This document shows, one piece after another, positions 40,422 to 49,876 of a DNA stretch of 64,000 nt (position 1 is the first letter of the stretch; each line of letters begins with the position of its first letter). The position numbers were made by a program, and so were the translations under genes. Origin of the DNA: SURF-28 sp034521465 (GTDB lineage: Bacteria > Bacteroidota > Ignavibacteria > Ignavibacteriales > Melioribacteraceae); the NCBI GenBank assembly GCA_034521465.1, contig JAXHMN010000008.1, positions 248,001-312,000 of the forward strand. Reading direction: 5' to 3'. Below the pieces are notes generated by a model. It saw only the letters and a list, made by a program, of their open reading frames with translations. It ran no database searches and was not told where the DNA came from.

Positions 40422-41851
40422 AAAATTTTATGAAATATTTTAAGTCAAGATTGAGTCATAGTTTATCTCTGTGGTTCCATGTACTTCTCCGTGTCTTTCT
40501 GAGTAACAAAAGGAAAGACATTACACAAAGAACTCTTAAAATGCACGGAGTACCGCGAAGCCGTCACGAACTTTATTCAAAAAAAATAATTATCAGTCTT
40601 TCTTTGTTTCTATTTTTTATTACGGGTGTTTCTCTTTCATCCCAAACATTAAACAATTATTTAGAAGTTGCTGCTGAAAATAATCCCGGATTAAAATCCA
40701 AATTTTACTCATACCAAGCATCACTCGAAAAAATTCCGCAAGTCGGCGGACTTCCCGATCCCGAGCTGTCATTCGGATATTTTATTAAACCGATGGAACG
40801 GTATGTCGGCAATCAAGTAGCGGAAATATCTCTAATGCAAATGTTTCCTTGGTTCGGTACGCTCGGTTCTGCGGAAGACGAAGCGGCATTAATTGCAAAA
40901 GCAAAATATGAAGAATTCAACGACACCAAATCACAACTCTTTTTTGATGTAAAAAAAGTCTGGTATGAACTTTATTTATTAGAGAAAGAAATAAAGATCA
41001 CCGAAGAAAATATTGAGATATTAGAGACATTAGAACAAATTGCTAACAGCCGCTTGGCAAGTGGTGAGGCGAATCAATCATCCGTTAAAATGGCTGGTAA
41101 AAATCCTACTATGGTTGATGTATTGAGAGCAGAAATTGAGATAAACGAATTGAAAAATAAATTAGCTCTACTGCTCGATAAAAAAGTGCCATTGAAAGTT
41201 CGTTTTAATAATCTATTAAATAGAACGAAAGATGAATTTATAAATATTCCGGATACAATTATTATTTCAAATTCTTCTATACAGCTTGCCGAGTTAGCCG
41301 ACAGCGTTCAGCAAAATAATCCCGTTATCAAAAAACTGCGGAACGAAGAGAAGGCATTTATTGCTAAAGAAGAGATGAACATTAAAAATAGTTACCCAAA
41401 AATCGGACTCGGATTGAAGTATTCAATTTTTGAATCAAGAGCAGGCGTTCAAAGTATGATGAACGGCAACAACATGATAATGCCGATGGCGAGTATTTCT
41501 ATACCAATTTGGCGGGGGAAATATAATTCCGCTATTGATGAATCCCGGATAAGACAAAATGAAATTTCTGCGAGAAGAAATGATACAAAGAATATGTTGA
41601 CGGAAAATTACGAGATCGCATTGAAAGATTTAAGAGATGCCGAACGGAGAATTGAATTGTACTCCGATCAGACAAAACTAGTAAACCAAGCACTCGATTT
41701 ATTAATAGTACAATATTCAACAACGGGAAGCCAATTTGAAGAAGTACTTAGACTTCAGCAGCAATATCTTGATTATAAACTCAAACGGCTGCAAGCAAAA
41801 GTTGATCAAAAGATATCTGTCGCAATGATAGACCGGCTGATCGGAAGGTAA
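40418..41851 (+). CDS. TolC/CusC-family outer membrane channel
   Basis: An outer-membrane efflux protein partner of CusAB. Paired helical repeats are visible: YLEVAAENNPGLKSKFYSYQ, GGLPDPELSFGYF, EISLMQMFPWFGTLG and LIVQYSTTGSQFEEVLRLQQ. The frame opens at ATG 40418, but residues 10-40 read WFHVLLRVFLSN... and derive from a repeat-like DNA insert (see 40465-40590). The alternative ATG at 40541 gives KKIIISLSLFLFFITGVSLS as a proper signal peptide ending SSQ, and is my preferred start. Its first start overlaps the cusA stop by four bases. Confidence 0.85.
   Translation: MKNFMKYFKSRLSHSLSLWFHVLLRVFLSNKRKDITQRTLKMHGVPRSRHELYSKKIIISLSLFLFFITGVSLSSQTLNNYLEVAAENNPGLKSKFYSYQASLEKIPQVGGLPDPELSFGYFIKPMERYVGNQVAEISLMQMFPWFGTLGSAEDEAALIAKAKYEEFNDTKSQLFFDVKKVWYELYLLEKEIKITEENIEILETLEQIANSRLASGEANQSSVKMAGKNPTMVDVLRAEIEINELKNKLALLLDKKVPLKVRFNNLLNRTKDEFINIPDTIIISNSSIQLAELADSVQQNNPVIKKLRNEEKAFIAKEEMNIKNSYPKIGLGLKYSIFESRAGVQSMMNGNNMIMPMASISIPIWRGKYNSAIDESRIRQNEISARRNDTKNMLTENYEIALKDLRDAERRIELYSDQTKLVNQALDLLIVQYSTTGSQFEEVLRLQQQYLDYKLKRLQAKVDQKISVAMIDRLIGR
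40465..40590. repeat. CTCTGTGGTTCC-type dispersed repeat inside the TolC reading frame
   Basis: The stretch has the odd composition CTCTGTGGTTCCATGTACTT then CTCCGTGTCTTTCTGAG and later CACGGAGTACC. The last part is complementary to the first (TACTTCTCCGTG versus CACGGAGTA), so it has an imperfect hairpin symmetry. It resembles short interspersed elements containing the 'ccttgtgttcctttgtggtta' theme that I have seen in many environmental bacterial genomes. It sits just before the signal peptide of the TolC gene and adds about 40 unusual residues if translated. Confidence 0.45.
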
Positions 41852-41940
41852 TTTTGAATTCTAGTTTATCTCGAAGGACTAATATTTATTTACAAAAAAA
41901 GCACTAATAAAATTTCGATTTATAATTTGTGAGAAAACTT

Positions 41941-43721
41941 ATGAAACAATTAATCAATAATAAAATATTCCAGTTTAGTTTCGTTTTAGTAATCGGACTA
42001 TTCTTCGGTTGGTTACTTTTCAGCAATGGAACTGCGGATCAAGAGAATATTCACTCGGAAGTTGAATCTAAAGAAACAATTTGGACTTGTTCTATGCATC
42101 CCCAAATTAGACAAAACGAACCGGGCGATTGCCCTATTTGCGGAATGGAGTTGATTCCACTCGCCGAAGATGAGGATAATACTGAACAGAACAATTTCAC
42201 TCATACAATGTCTTCATCGGCTGCGGCTCTTGCAAACATTCAAACCGAGCAGGTGAAATATCAAGTACCGCAGAATGAAATCTTTTTAACCGGGAAGATC
42301 AAATCGAACGAGAAAAATCTTTCCGTCATAACGGCAGATTACTCGGGCAGACTCGAAAACTTATTTATCGATTTCACCGGCGAATCAGTTCAAAAAGGTG
42401 AAAAACTTGCGACCATCTATTCACCTGAACTCGTAAGCACACAAAAAGAATTGCTCGAAGCAGCAAAAACTAAAGACCGTAATCCATCTTTGTATAATGC
42501 CGTAAAAGAAAAACTGCGACTTTGGAAAATAACTGATGAACAAATTGAGCAAATAGAATCAAGTAATGAGATTGTTACCGAGTTAGATATTTATGCCGAT
42601 ATATCCGGCATCGTACTTTCTCGAGAAGTCTCTAAAGGTGATTACGTTAACAAAGGTGAAATCTTATTTGAAATTTCTGATCTCAGCTCCGTTTGGGTTA
42701 TGCTTGATGCTTATGAAAGTGACTTACCCTGGGTCAAGGTTGGTTACAAAGTTGAATTCACAACTCAATCCTTACCGGGAAAAACATTTACATCGACAGT
42801 TACTTTTGTTGATCCATTAATAAATGATCAATCGCGGACTGCCTCGGTTCAGGGCTGAACTAAATAATCCGGGATTGCAACTCAAACCGGGGATGTTTGT
42901 TGATGCGGTCGTCATGACAAATCAGAATCAAACTTCTAAATCAGATAAAAAAATGATAATCCCTAGAACTTCTTTGCTTTGGACTGGCAAACGATCTGTT
43001 GTTTTCGTTAAAGTCCCCAACAGTGAATCACCAAAATACGAAATGCGGGAAATTGTTTTAGGTGCAAGAACCGGCAATAGTTATATAGTTGAACAAGGTC
43101 TTACTGAAGGCGAAGAGATTGTCACAAACGGTGTTTTTGCTATTGATGCCTCTGCCCAACTCAGCGGTAAATTCAGTATGATGAATCGTCCGGAAAGTAA
43201 GAGATTTGATGTGCCGAAAGAATTTAAAGAGCCAGTTGACAAGTTTAATTGAAAAATACTTTACGCTGAAAGATGCTTTGGTTGATAGTGATCTCTCTAA
43301 AACAAAATCAACCGGGAATCAGTTAATCAGTTCATTAAAACAAATTGATATGAAGCTGCTAGAAGGTGATGCTCATCATAAATGGATGGAAATTGAAAAC
43401 ACTCTTAGTTCATCACTAAAATCACTAACGGAGACGGAAGACATTGAAGAAGCACGTAAATACTTTGAAGATATTTCTGAAGCGGCAATTGAATCGGCTG
43501 ATTTCTTTGGAGTAAATAGAGAGATTGTATATGTTCAATTTTGTCCAATGGCATTTGACGATAAAGGAGCCAGTTGGCTTAGCGATTCAGACGAAATACT
43601 TAATCCCTATTTTGGTGATATGATGCTCAACTGCGGAGAAGTAACAAAGAAAATTAGTGCGGTAGACAGCTATATGGAAAGTGATGACAAGTCTGCTCAA
43701 CCGGTAGAGCATCAACATTAA
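41941..43721 (+). CDS. cusB: CusB-type periplasmic adaptor with metal-binding and DUF3347 ends (frame disruptions)
   Basis: The adaptor linking CusA and TolC. Order: membrane anchor (FSFVLVIGLFFGWLLF), a metal-binding domain with CSMHPQIRQNEPGDCPICGM, the lipoyl/barrel region (VITADYSGRLENLFIDFTGE, LDAYESDLPWVK), then a DUF3347 domain (KYFTLKDALVDSDLSKT and REIVYVQFCPMAFDDKGASW). C and M residues in the first and last parts suit Cu(I)/Ag(I). Frames shift near 42845 and 43228. The ATG at 41941 is chosen; a GTG at 41929 in the same frame is an alternative. The joined length is about 595 residues. Confidence 0.9.
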
Positions 43722-43791
43722 TTGATACATTTTATTTGGACCTGATAGGTCTTTAAATAATAGTTACTTAGAACAAAAGTGGTATGAAAAA

Positions 43792-44134
43792 ATGAAACTT
43801 ATAAGCGCTTACATTAGACATTAGAAAAATTGAGGAAGTATATCATACTCTGATAGGTGAAGGATATTGTTGCATGACATTTATCGAATGCGAAGGAACG
43901 GGTAAATATTCAGATCATTCCAAGGAACACATAAGTGAAAAATATTCCTTTGCGGACGCATACCGTGTAATAAAATTAGAAGTGTTGGTAGAAGATGCTG
44001 ATGTTCAAAAATTAATTCCACACATAAGAAAAAGCGCTCGTACAGGTTATCAGGGTGATGGAATGATTTTGGTTTCACCCGTTGAAGATGCATTTAAAGT
44101 GAAAACAGATGAAAAAGGTTTTGACGTAATATGA
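43792..44134 (+). CDS. PII-like signalling protein (one frame disruption)
   Basis: The frame begins MKLISAYIRH at ATG 43792, runs into a stop, then continues one frame over as KIEEVYHTLIGEGYCCMTF and on to YRVIKLEVLVEDADVQKLIP, then HIRKSARTGYQGDGMILVSP and VEDAFKVKT. The order fits GlnB/PII: the N-terminal strand, a T-loop region (EGTGKYSDHSKEHISEKY, unlike the usual one) and the B-loop R-T-G-x-x-G-D-G. About 114 residues. Divergent PII proteins are known beside metal efflux genes (the PII-NG type), and that is the best call. It lies in a Cus gene cluster. Confidence 0.72.
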
Positions 44135-44176
44135 GATAGAATGTTGAATAGTATAATTTAAGTTAAGGAGATTAAT

Positions 44177-44458
44177 ATGTTTCACGACGGATTTTTTATG
44201 GGCGGAATGTGGTTCGGCTGGATTTTCTGGATACTAATTATTGCTCTCATAATTTATTTGATAGTTCGATTGTCAAATAAAAGCAGAGACATCAGAGATA
44301 CTGAAACTCCGATGGATACTTTAAAAGAAGAAGATATGCACGCGGCGATGGTCGGCGGAATTTTCACAAGTATGATAATGGAATTAACCGTCTACCCGGC
44401 AATATTCTTTGCTTTGAAAAAACGAGAATTAAAAAAAGAAAAGTTATTAACTGAATAA
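44177..44458 (+). CDS. Small membrane protein: SHOCT-type N-terminus joined to an RND-pump-like C-terminus
   Basis: The 93-residue intact frame begins MFHDGFFMGGMWFGWIFWIL and continues to TPMDTLKEED. This half is almost identical to the other small protein at 47300, which there runs into a SHOCT-type tail. Here, after residue 54, the sequence becomes AAMVGGIFTSMIMELTVYPA and ends FFALKKRELKKE. That resembles the last membrane segment of CusA-type pumps (G-G-I-x-T-S-x-x-x-E-L-x-V-Y-P). It could be a fusion produced by deletion or recombination, or an assembly join. AAGGAG precedes the ATG. The function is unknown. Confidence 0.7.
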   Translation: MFHDGFFMGGMWFGWIFWILIIALIIYLIVRLSNKSRDIRDTETPMDTLKEEDMHAAMVGGIFTSMIMELTVYPAIFFALKKRELKKEKLLTE

Positions 44459-44474
44459 TCAAAGGAGTATTAAA

Positions 44475-46005
44475 ATGAAACATTTTATAAAAATCAATTG
44501 CTCTACTTTTTACAGCTATGATGATCTATGCACAAGGTCATCACGGGGGCGGATACTTTGATCCCGATTCGTTGAATGAAGTTACTGTTTCCGGTACTGC
44601 GATTGTAGACTCCCAATTTGTTCATCCCATTTATTATTTGGATGAGGACGGTGATAACAGCCCAGACTATCACTTTAAGTTTCGGTCCATTCTGGTACGA
44701 ACCAGATAGTTCAGATGCTGTGCGTCCGCAGGACGGAGAACAAATTTCTATTACAGGTGGTCTTCATGAACATACCGTAGATTCGCTACAATCGACGATT
44801 GTAGTTACGAAATTAACGGAAATTTCTGGCGGCAGCCTTCTGAATCCTTCTGGAACAATATGGGCGGACATACAATGGGCGGCGGTCATCATCAACATGG
44901 CGGCTGCAGCGGTTACACGTTTGGTTTTAATCATGATTCATTGCAGACCATTGAAGCATCCGGAACCGTTTATGTGGATTCCACTTTTGTAATGTTGCAT
45001 TATTATCTCGATACAAATAATGACTCAATTCCCAATTATTTTTGAATTTTGATCCGCCATCGGTACGAACCTGAAAGCGGAGCATTGAGACCAAGCAGCG
45101 GTGATAATATTGATATCGTTGGTGGATTAAGTAATGATTCTTCCCAAGTACCAATGATCATTGTATATGAATTGAACGGCGAAACTTGGAGAACTCTTCA
45201 TTTTTCCACAATAATATTGGCGGCTGGATAACAGAAGGCATGAACCATAACCGAAGAAATACACAATCCGTTCGATTTGTCTCGATTGGTCGGAGTTTAT
45301 CCTGGCGTTGGCATACTGGGAGGAATGGGCGGCGGTATGATGCCCAATTCGATTTTCGTTCAAATGATGGAATTGTTCCCGGAAAGTATTCCAAATGCAC
45401 ACGGTCAAGGTCACTTTGCCGGATACGAGATGGGCTTCTTTTTCCCAAGTGGTCAACGCGGAATGGGAAATGTTCGGAGGCTGCGGTAATATGATGGAAT
45501 TCAATAATTCTGCTGAAATTCAAATGCATTATACCGATGTTCAGATTGGAGGAAATAATATCGATGAATCCACAATCACTGTAAAATACTGGGATGAATC
45601 AAGTTCAGATTGGAAGGAAGTTGATGAACTAGTGATCGTAGATGGAATCACAAATACGGTTACATTTTCACAATCAAATGTATCACCCTACTTTATTCTC
45701 ACCGGTGATGAAGTAACATCGGTCCAGAATAGATAATGAGTTACAAACGCAATTTGTTCTTCATAGAATTATCCCTAATCCGTTTAATCCCGCGACTGAA
45801 TAAATTTAACTAAGAAGCAGGAAGCGTTGAACTGTCAATTTATAATTCGATCGGTGAAAAAATCACTACATTAGTGGACAGCAGACTTAGTTCCGGTAAT
45901 CATTCGGTAACGTTTAATGCCGGCAATCTCGCTTCCGGTATATATTTCTATCGATTGGAAATGAACGATTTTTCAGAAACAAAAAAAATGACACTAATTA
46001 AGTAA
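44475..46005 (+). CDS. Secreted tandem-repeat protein with type IX sorting tail (many frame disruptions)
   Basis: ATG 44475 follows AAAGGAG and starts a signal-like sequence ending MMIYAQGHHGGG. Two similar units of about 95 residues follow, at about 44577-44830 and 44949-45190. Their shared pattern is S-G-T-x-x-V-D-S-x-F, Y-Y-L-D-x(4)-D-x-x-P-x-Y, W-Y-E-P and V-Y-E-x-N-G-x-x-W-R. Between them is a His-rich loop (GGGHHQHGGCSGYTF). The tail carries GGNNIDESTITVKYWDESSS and then the sorting domain IYNSIGEKITTLVDSRLSSG and SGIYFYRLEMNDFSETKKMT, the type IX pattern. At least six frame changes occur. No known enzyme fold is visible; a copper-binding or surface role is inferred from context. Confidence 0.68.
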
Positions 46006-46032
46006 CATCATAAAATCCTTAAGGAGGATAAA

Positions 46033-46461
46033 ATAAAACGCACAATAAATAATCTCTTTGTTATCGCAGTATTAATGCTAGTTTCGACTTTAACACTGCA
46101 AGCACAGCATCAAATGAATCATTCACAAAATGATACAACTAAAAAGATGCACCATATGATGGACGATTCAACGAAAATGCATAATACGGAAATGGATTCA
46201 TCTCAGATGAAGCAGATGAAAATGCAGCACAAAATGCATAAAGATAAACAGCCGATGGAGGCAATGGATAGTAAAGAAATCTGGAACTCTCACTGCCCTA
46301 TCCGTGAAGGTGAAGTTGATTCTGACACACCGACAGTGCAGTATAAAGGCAAAACAATTGGTTTCTGCTGCCCAGAATGCAATTCTAAGTTTATGGAAAA
46401 TCCCGAAAAGTATATGAAGAAATTCGACGAAAACGGTAATCTTAAAAAGAAATCCGAATAA
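46033..46461 (+). CDS. Exported His/Met-rich YHS-domain protein
   Basis: A secreted protein with a Met/His-rich middle (KKMHHMMDDSTKMHNTEMDS and QMKQMKMQHKMHKDKQPMEA) and a C-terminal YHS-like domain with HCPIREGEVDSDTPTVQYKG and GFCCPECNSKFMENPEKYMK. A signal peptide (RTINNLFVIAVLMLVSTLTL ending LQA) is encoded from 46036 on, but the codon where ATG is expected, seven bases after AAGGAGG, is ATA at 46033-46035. The first ATG in frame, at 46075, would cut the signal short. Either an ATA start is used or a base is wrong. The role is likely Cu(I)/Ag(I) binding. Confidence 0.75.
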   Translation: MKRTINNLFVIAVLMLVSTLTLQAQHQMNHSQNDTTKKMHHMMDDSTKMHNTEMDSSQMKQMKMQHKMHKDKQPMEAMDSKEIWNSHCPIREGEVDSDTPTVQYKGKTIGFCCPECNSKFMENPEKYMKKFDENGNLKKKSE

Positions 46462-46478
46462 ACACTTAATATGATAAC

Positions 46479-46499
46479 CCCGCTTCGGCGGGATTTTTT
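46479..46499 (+). terminator. Intrinsic terminator
   Basis: CCCGC (46479-46483), a TTCG loop and GCGGG (46488-46492) are followed by A and six T (46494-46499). This is a textbook short GC hairpin with a U tail, 18 bases after the stop of the YHS protein. It ends the first part of the copper island, and the next gene begins soon after. Confidence 0.85.
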
Positions 46500-46527
46500 A
46501 TTCTTTATAGAAATGACGGAGACAGTA

Positions 46528-46866
46528 ATGAAAGAAATAAAAGCATAAATAAGACCCGAGAAAGCGGAAGGAGTGGTTTTTCCGCACTCGAAAATGCAGG
46601 CATAAATGGAATGACAGTAATTGATGTATCGATGCTAGGAAAGTGGGTTGACGAGAATAGCAGCACCCTCTCGATTGACTTTTGTCAAAAATATTGTCAA
46701 ACTGTAAAAGTAGAGCTTATTTGTAACGATAATGATACCGATAAGTTTGTTGAGTCATTTTATCAACAGGAAGAACCGGACAAAAAGGAGATGGAAAAGT
46801 CTTTATAAGTGATATCAAAAAGTTGTAAGCATTTGAACGGGTGACACCGGCTCAGATGCTATCTGA
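46528..46866 (+). pseudogene. Second PII-like protein (stop codon and frame disruptions)
   Basis: From ATG 46528 the reading is MKEIKA, then a TAA in place of a tyrosine-like codon, then IRPEKAEGVV. Another frame continues with SALENAGINGMTVIDVSMLG and YCQTVKVELICNDNDTDKFV. After further shifts come STGRTGQKGDGKVFISDIKK and VSIRTGDTGSDAI, stop 46864-46866. The I-R-P-E-K, G-x-x-G-M-T-V and R-T-G-x-x-G-D-G-K motifs are strongly PII. The T-loop region is unusual. It is either a decayed paralogue of the PII-like gene at 43792 or an active gene with sequencing errors. Confidence 0.65.
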
Positions 46867-46904
46867 TAATTCAATGATTTGTAAAAATGTTAAAGGAGGA
46901 AGTT

Positions 46905-47262
46905 ATGTTATTGCGAACAGGAATAGTAGTTAGTTTGATTTTTTTACTATTTGCAGGTTGTCAATCCGAATTCGAACGTGCCAGTACTGAAGTGATGATG
47001 GAAGATTCTGAAATGCGCCAAGAAGTAATGATGCACATTATGAATGATTGCAATTTATATGAATGAATTTATGCAGAAAGCAATGAACGATCAAAATGCC
47101 AGAGGAATGATGATGAATAATATGTTTATGATGGCAGATCAAGATTCCTCAATAGCACAATCGATGTATGACCACATGAATAATTATGAAGGTATGATGA
47201 ATCATATGCGGATGATGATGAACAATAATCAAATGATGCAGCAAGATCATATGATGAATTAA
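46905..47262 (+). CDS. Met-rich lipoprotein (one frame disruption)
   Basis: ATG 46905 lies behind AAAGGAGG. The N-terminus MLLRTGIVVSLIFLLFAGCQ has a clear lipobox (L-F-A-G-C). After a shift near 47045 (NDCNLYE versus ANYMNEFMQKAM), the rest is dominated by Met: RGMMMNNMFMMADQDS, YEGMMNHMRMMMNNN and MMQQDHMMN. About 118 residues, of which around 30 are Met. The M-x-x-M and M-M clusters are what periplasmic Cu(I)/Ag(I) chaperones use. I do not recognise a named family. Confidence 0.72.
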
Positions 47263-47299
47263 ATTAATGAGTTATTTTAATTAATTGAATGAGGTAGCT

Positions 47300-47520
47300 A
47301 TGTTTCACGATGGATTTATGGGAGGTATGTGGTTCGGATGGATTTTTTGGATTGCTATATTCGGCTTAGTAATTTATTTAATAGTTAGACTTACAAATCA
47401 AAGAGGAAGTAAATCTTGATAATTCAAACGAATCGCCGCTCGATACTTTTAAAGAGAAGATATGCTCGCGGCGAAATTACAAAAGAAGAATTTGAAAGTA
47501 TGAAAAATGACTTGCAGTAA
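47300..47520 (+). CDS. Small SHOCT-domain membrane protein (frame disruptions)
   Basis: ATG 47300 starts MFHDGFMGGMWFGWIFWIAI, one membrane segment, then VRLTNQRGSKS. After a shift near 47415 the reading is NESPLDTFK and, in a further frame, RYARGEITKEEFESMKNDL, stop 47518-47520. The last part is the typical SHOCT motif (R-Y-A-x-G-E-I-x-x-E-E-F-x-x-x-K). About 74 residues. It is a paralogue of the N-terminal half of the protein at 44177-44458. SHOCT proteins have no defined activity. Confidence 0.72.
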
Positions 47521-47591
47521 TTTTTCTTTATCAATTAAACAATAATTAATTATTATAATGACCGCCGATAAGAAAACAGAAAAGATAAAAC

Positions 47592-48160
47592 ATGGGTAAC
47601 AACAGAATCTCTAAATTGTATGATATTGTTGAAAAGCCGATGGAGAATATGTTTTCAAAACATCGATCAGAAATGCTTCTTCAAACTAAGGGGAAAGTGC
47701 TGGAAGTAGGCGCAGGGACAGGAAAGAATTTTCAACATTACCCAGAAGACGTTGAAGTTACAGCAATTGATTTTAGTTCGGGAAGTGGTTAAAATAGCAT
47801 CATCCAAAGCAGCTAAATTTGAAAACATAAAAATGGTTATTGAGATGGATGCTGAGTAATATGGCTTTTGATGACGACACTTTTGATACAGTTGTAACCT
47901 CGTGTGTTTTCTGTTCTGTGCCTCATCCGGTAAAAGGATTAAGAGAGATCAAACGAGTCTGTAAAGACGGCGGTAATGTCTTAATGCTCGAACATGTAAA
48001 AAGCAAAAAGCCGGTCATAGCTCCGTTAATGGATGTTATGAATCCTATTCCCCTAAATTTCTACGGTGCTAATATTAATCGTGATACTGTTGAGAATTTA
48101 TACAAAGCCGGTTTTACGAACATTACGGTTAAAGATCTTTGGTTCGATACTTTAAACTGA
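47592..48160 (+). CDS. UbiE-like SAM methyltransferase (frame disruptions)
   Basis: A class I methyltransferase. The first frame has GKVLEVGAGTGKNFQHYP (SAM loop) and EVTAIDFSSG. After shifts near 47790 and 47845 come DDDTFDTVVTSCVFCSVPHP and REIKRVCKDGGNVLMLEHVK, ending GFTNITVKDLWFDTLN. About 190 residues, of the UbiE/phosphatidylethanolamine-methyltransferase-like type. The substrate is unknown, and its place between small copper proteins and the oxidase may be incidental or may reflect a role in lipid or chaperone modification. Confidence 0.78.
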
Positions 48161-48188
48161 TAATCATAACAAACAATAAGAAAACAAT

Positions 48189-49799
48189 ATGAGTAACTTA
48201 AAAGTATCAAGAAAAAATTTTTTGAAATTCACAGGCACTTCAACCGCATTTCTATTTTTACCGAGTTTTTTTCTCAGTTCGTGTAAAAATGATGCAGAAC
48301 CAAACCGCAAAGCAGACCCGAAATTTTCATCCGATTTAGAGTTTGAGTCAACAGCCCAAGAATCTGAGGTTTCTATTCTTCCGGGCAATAAAACAAAAGT
48401 ATGGAAGTATTCTGGGTCGGTTATCAAAGGAAGAAAGAATTCTTTGCAAATTCTTGATGATAATTATCTCGGACCTATTTTCCATGTAAACAAAGGTGAA
48501 AAGATAAGGGTAATCTTTAAAACGAGGTAGATGAAATCACAATAGTTCACTGGCATGGTCTGCACGTTCCGGCGGAGATGGACGGTCATCCTAAATATGT
48601 AATTGAAAAAGGTGAAGAATATGTTTATGAGTTTGAAGTTAAAAATCGTGCAGGTACTTACTGGTTTCATCCGCATCCACATGAATTAACAGGACCGCAG
48701 GTTTATAGTGCGTTTAGCCGGGCTCTTCATAATTTCAGATAAAGAGGAAAAGAAATTAAATCTTCCTTCAGGCAAAAGATGTATCTACCTATCGTCATTC
48801 AAGACAGAACATTTGAATGGGGACAATCAACTCGTTTATCTCGATTCTCCGATGGAAAGAATGATAGGACTTTCTTGGCGATGAAATAATAGTCAACGGT
48901 AAAGAATTTTAATCTTGAGCTTGATACAAAAGCATATAGACTGCGGCTTCTCGAACGGGTCTAATTCCCGGAATTTATAAACTTGCCTGGAGCGACGGAA
49001 CTCCGTTCACAGATAATTGGAACCGACGGTGGACTTCTCGAAAACCCTGTGCAAAAAGATTATCTAACATTCGGACCTGCGGAAAGATTTGATATCATTG
49101 TTGATCTTTCAGAATAAAAATCCGGGAGATAATATTAAACTTATTAGTCTCCCCTTCCCTTCAACTTTTTCCGGTATGGGAGGAATGAGTGGTACTGATG
49201 GGAAGAAGGAAATGATGGGCGGAGTAATAATGCTTCGCTTGAAATGGGTTCCAAGACTCAATCTTTTCATTACATATAAAGAACAAAGTAGAAGACAATT
49301 TGAACTTCCATCCAAACTTTCAACATTGGAAAAACCAGACCCTCAAGATGCGGTTAATTTCAACAACCCCCTGAAATTTGTTTTCGGTATGGGTGGTCAC
49401 ATGCGATGGACTATAAACAACAAAACATTTGAGATGAATGAAGTAGCGGATTGGGAGAAAGTAAAATTGAATGCTTCCGAAGTTTGGGAGTTTGTTAACG
49501 GAGGCGGAGGCCGCGGTACAATTATGGTGGTATAGATGCAGATGCCTCACCCAGTCCATATTCATGGCCTGCAATTCAAAATAATAGAACAAATAAATGA
49601 CGGAGGATTTCCAGAAACATTCAATGCATTCAAAGACGGATTTGTTGACGAAGGATGGAAAGATAGTTTTCTGCTGCTGCCCGGAACCAGAGTTAAAGTT
49701 CTATTAAAATTTGAAGACTACAAAGGAATGTTTCTTTATCACTGCCATAATTTGGAACATGAAGATATGGGAATGATGAGAAATTATTTAGTCGAATAA
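48189..49799 (+). CDS. Multicopper oxidase, CueO-like (frame disruptions)
   Basis: A periplasmic enzyme that likely oxidises Cu(I) to the less toxic Cu(II). The start KVSRKNFLKFTGTSTAFLFL resembles a Tat-type signal, though with S-R-K in place of the twin arginine. Copper ligands are read in order: TIVHWHGLHVPAEMDGHP, GTYWFHPHPHELTGPQ, PHPVHIHGLQFKI and LYHCHNLEHEDMGMM. Frames shift at several places between 48530 and 49130 and once near 49520. Joined length about 530 residues. It is flanked by the methyltransferase and the Cu ATPase. Confidence 0.85.
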
Positions 49800-49876
49800 T
49801 TTTGTGTTTCGAAAATATATTGATTAACGAAAAAATTATTTGTAAGAAAATTAATATATAGAAACCGAGGATAGTA

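Noticed and set aside
45158..45529. Minus-strand open frames of about 120 codons in the copper island
   Set aside because: They lie opposite the frame-broken repeat protein and share nothing with known proteins; the plus strand shows motifs and a sorting tail.
46861..46905. Idea that the second PII-like gene and the Met-rich lipoprotein form one long protein
   Set aside because: A stop at 46864-46866 and a strong ribosome-binding site (AAAGGAGG) before ATG 46905 separate them, and the lipobox marks a new N-terminus.
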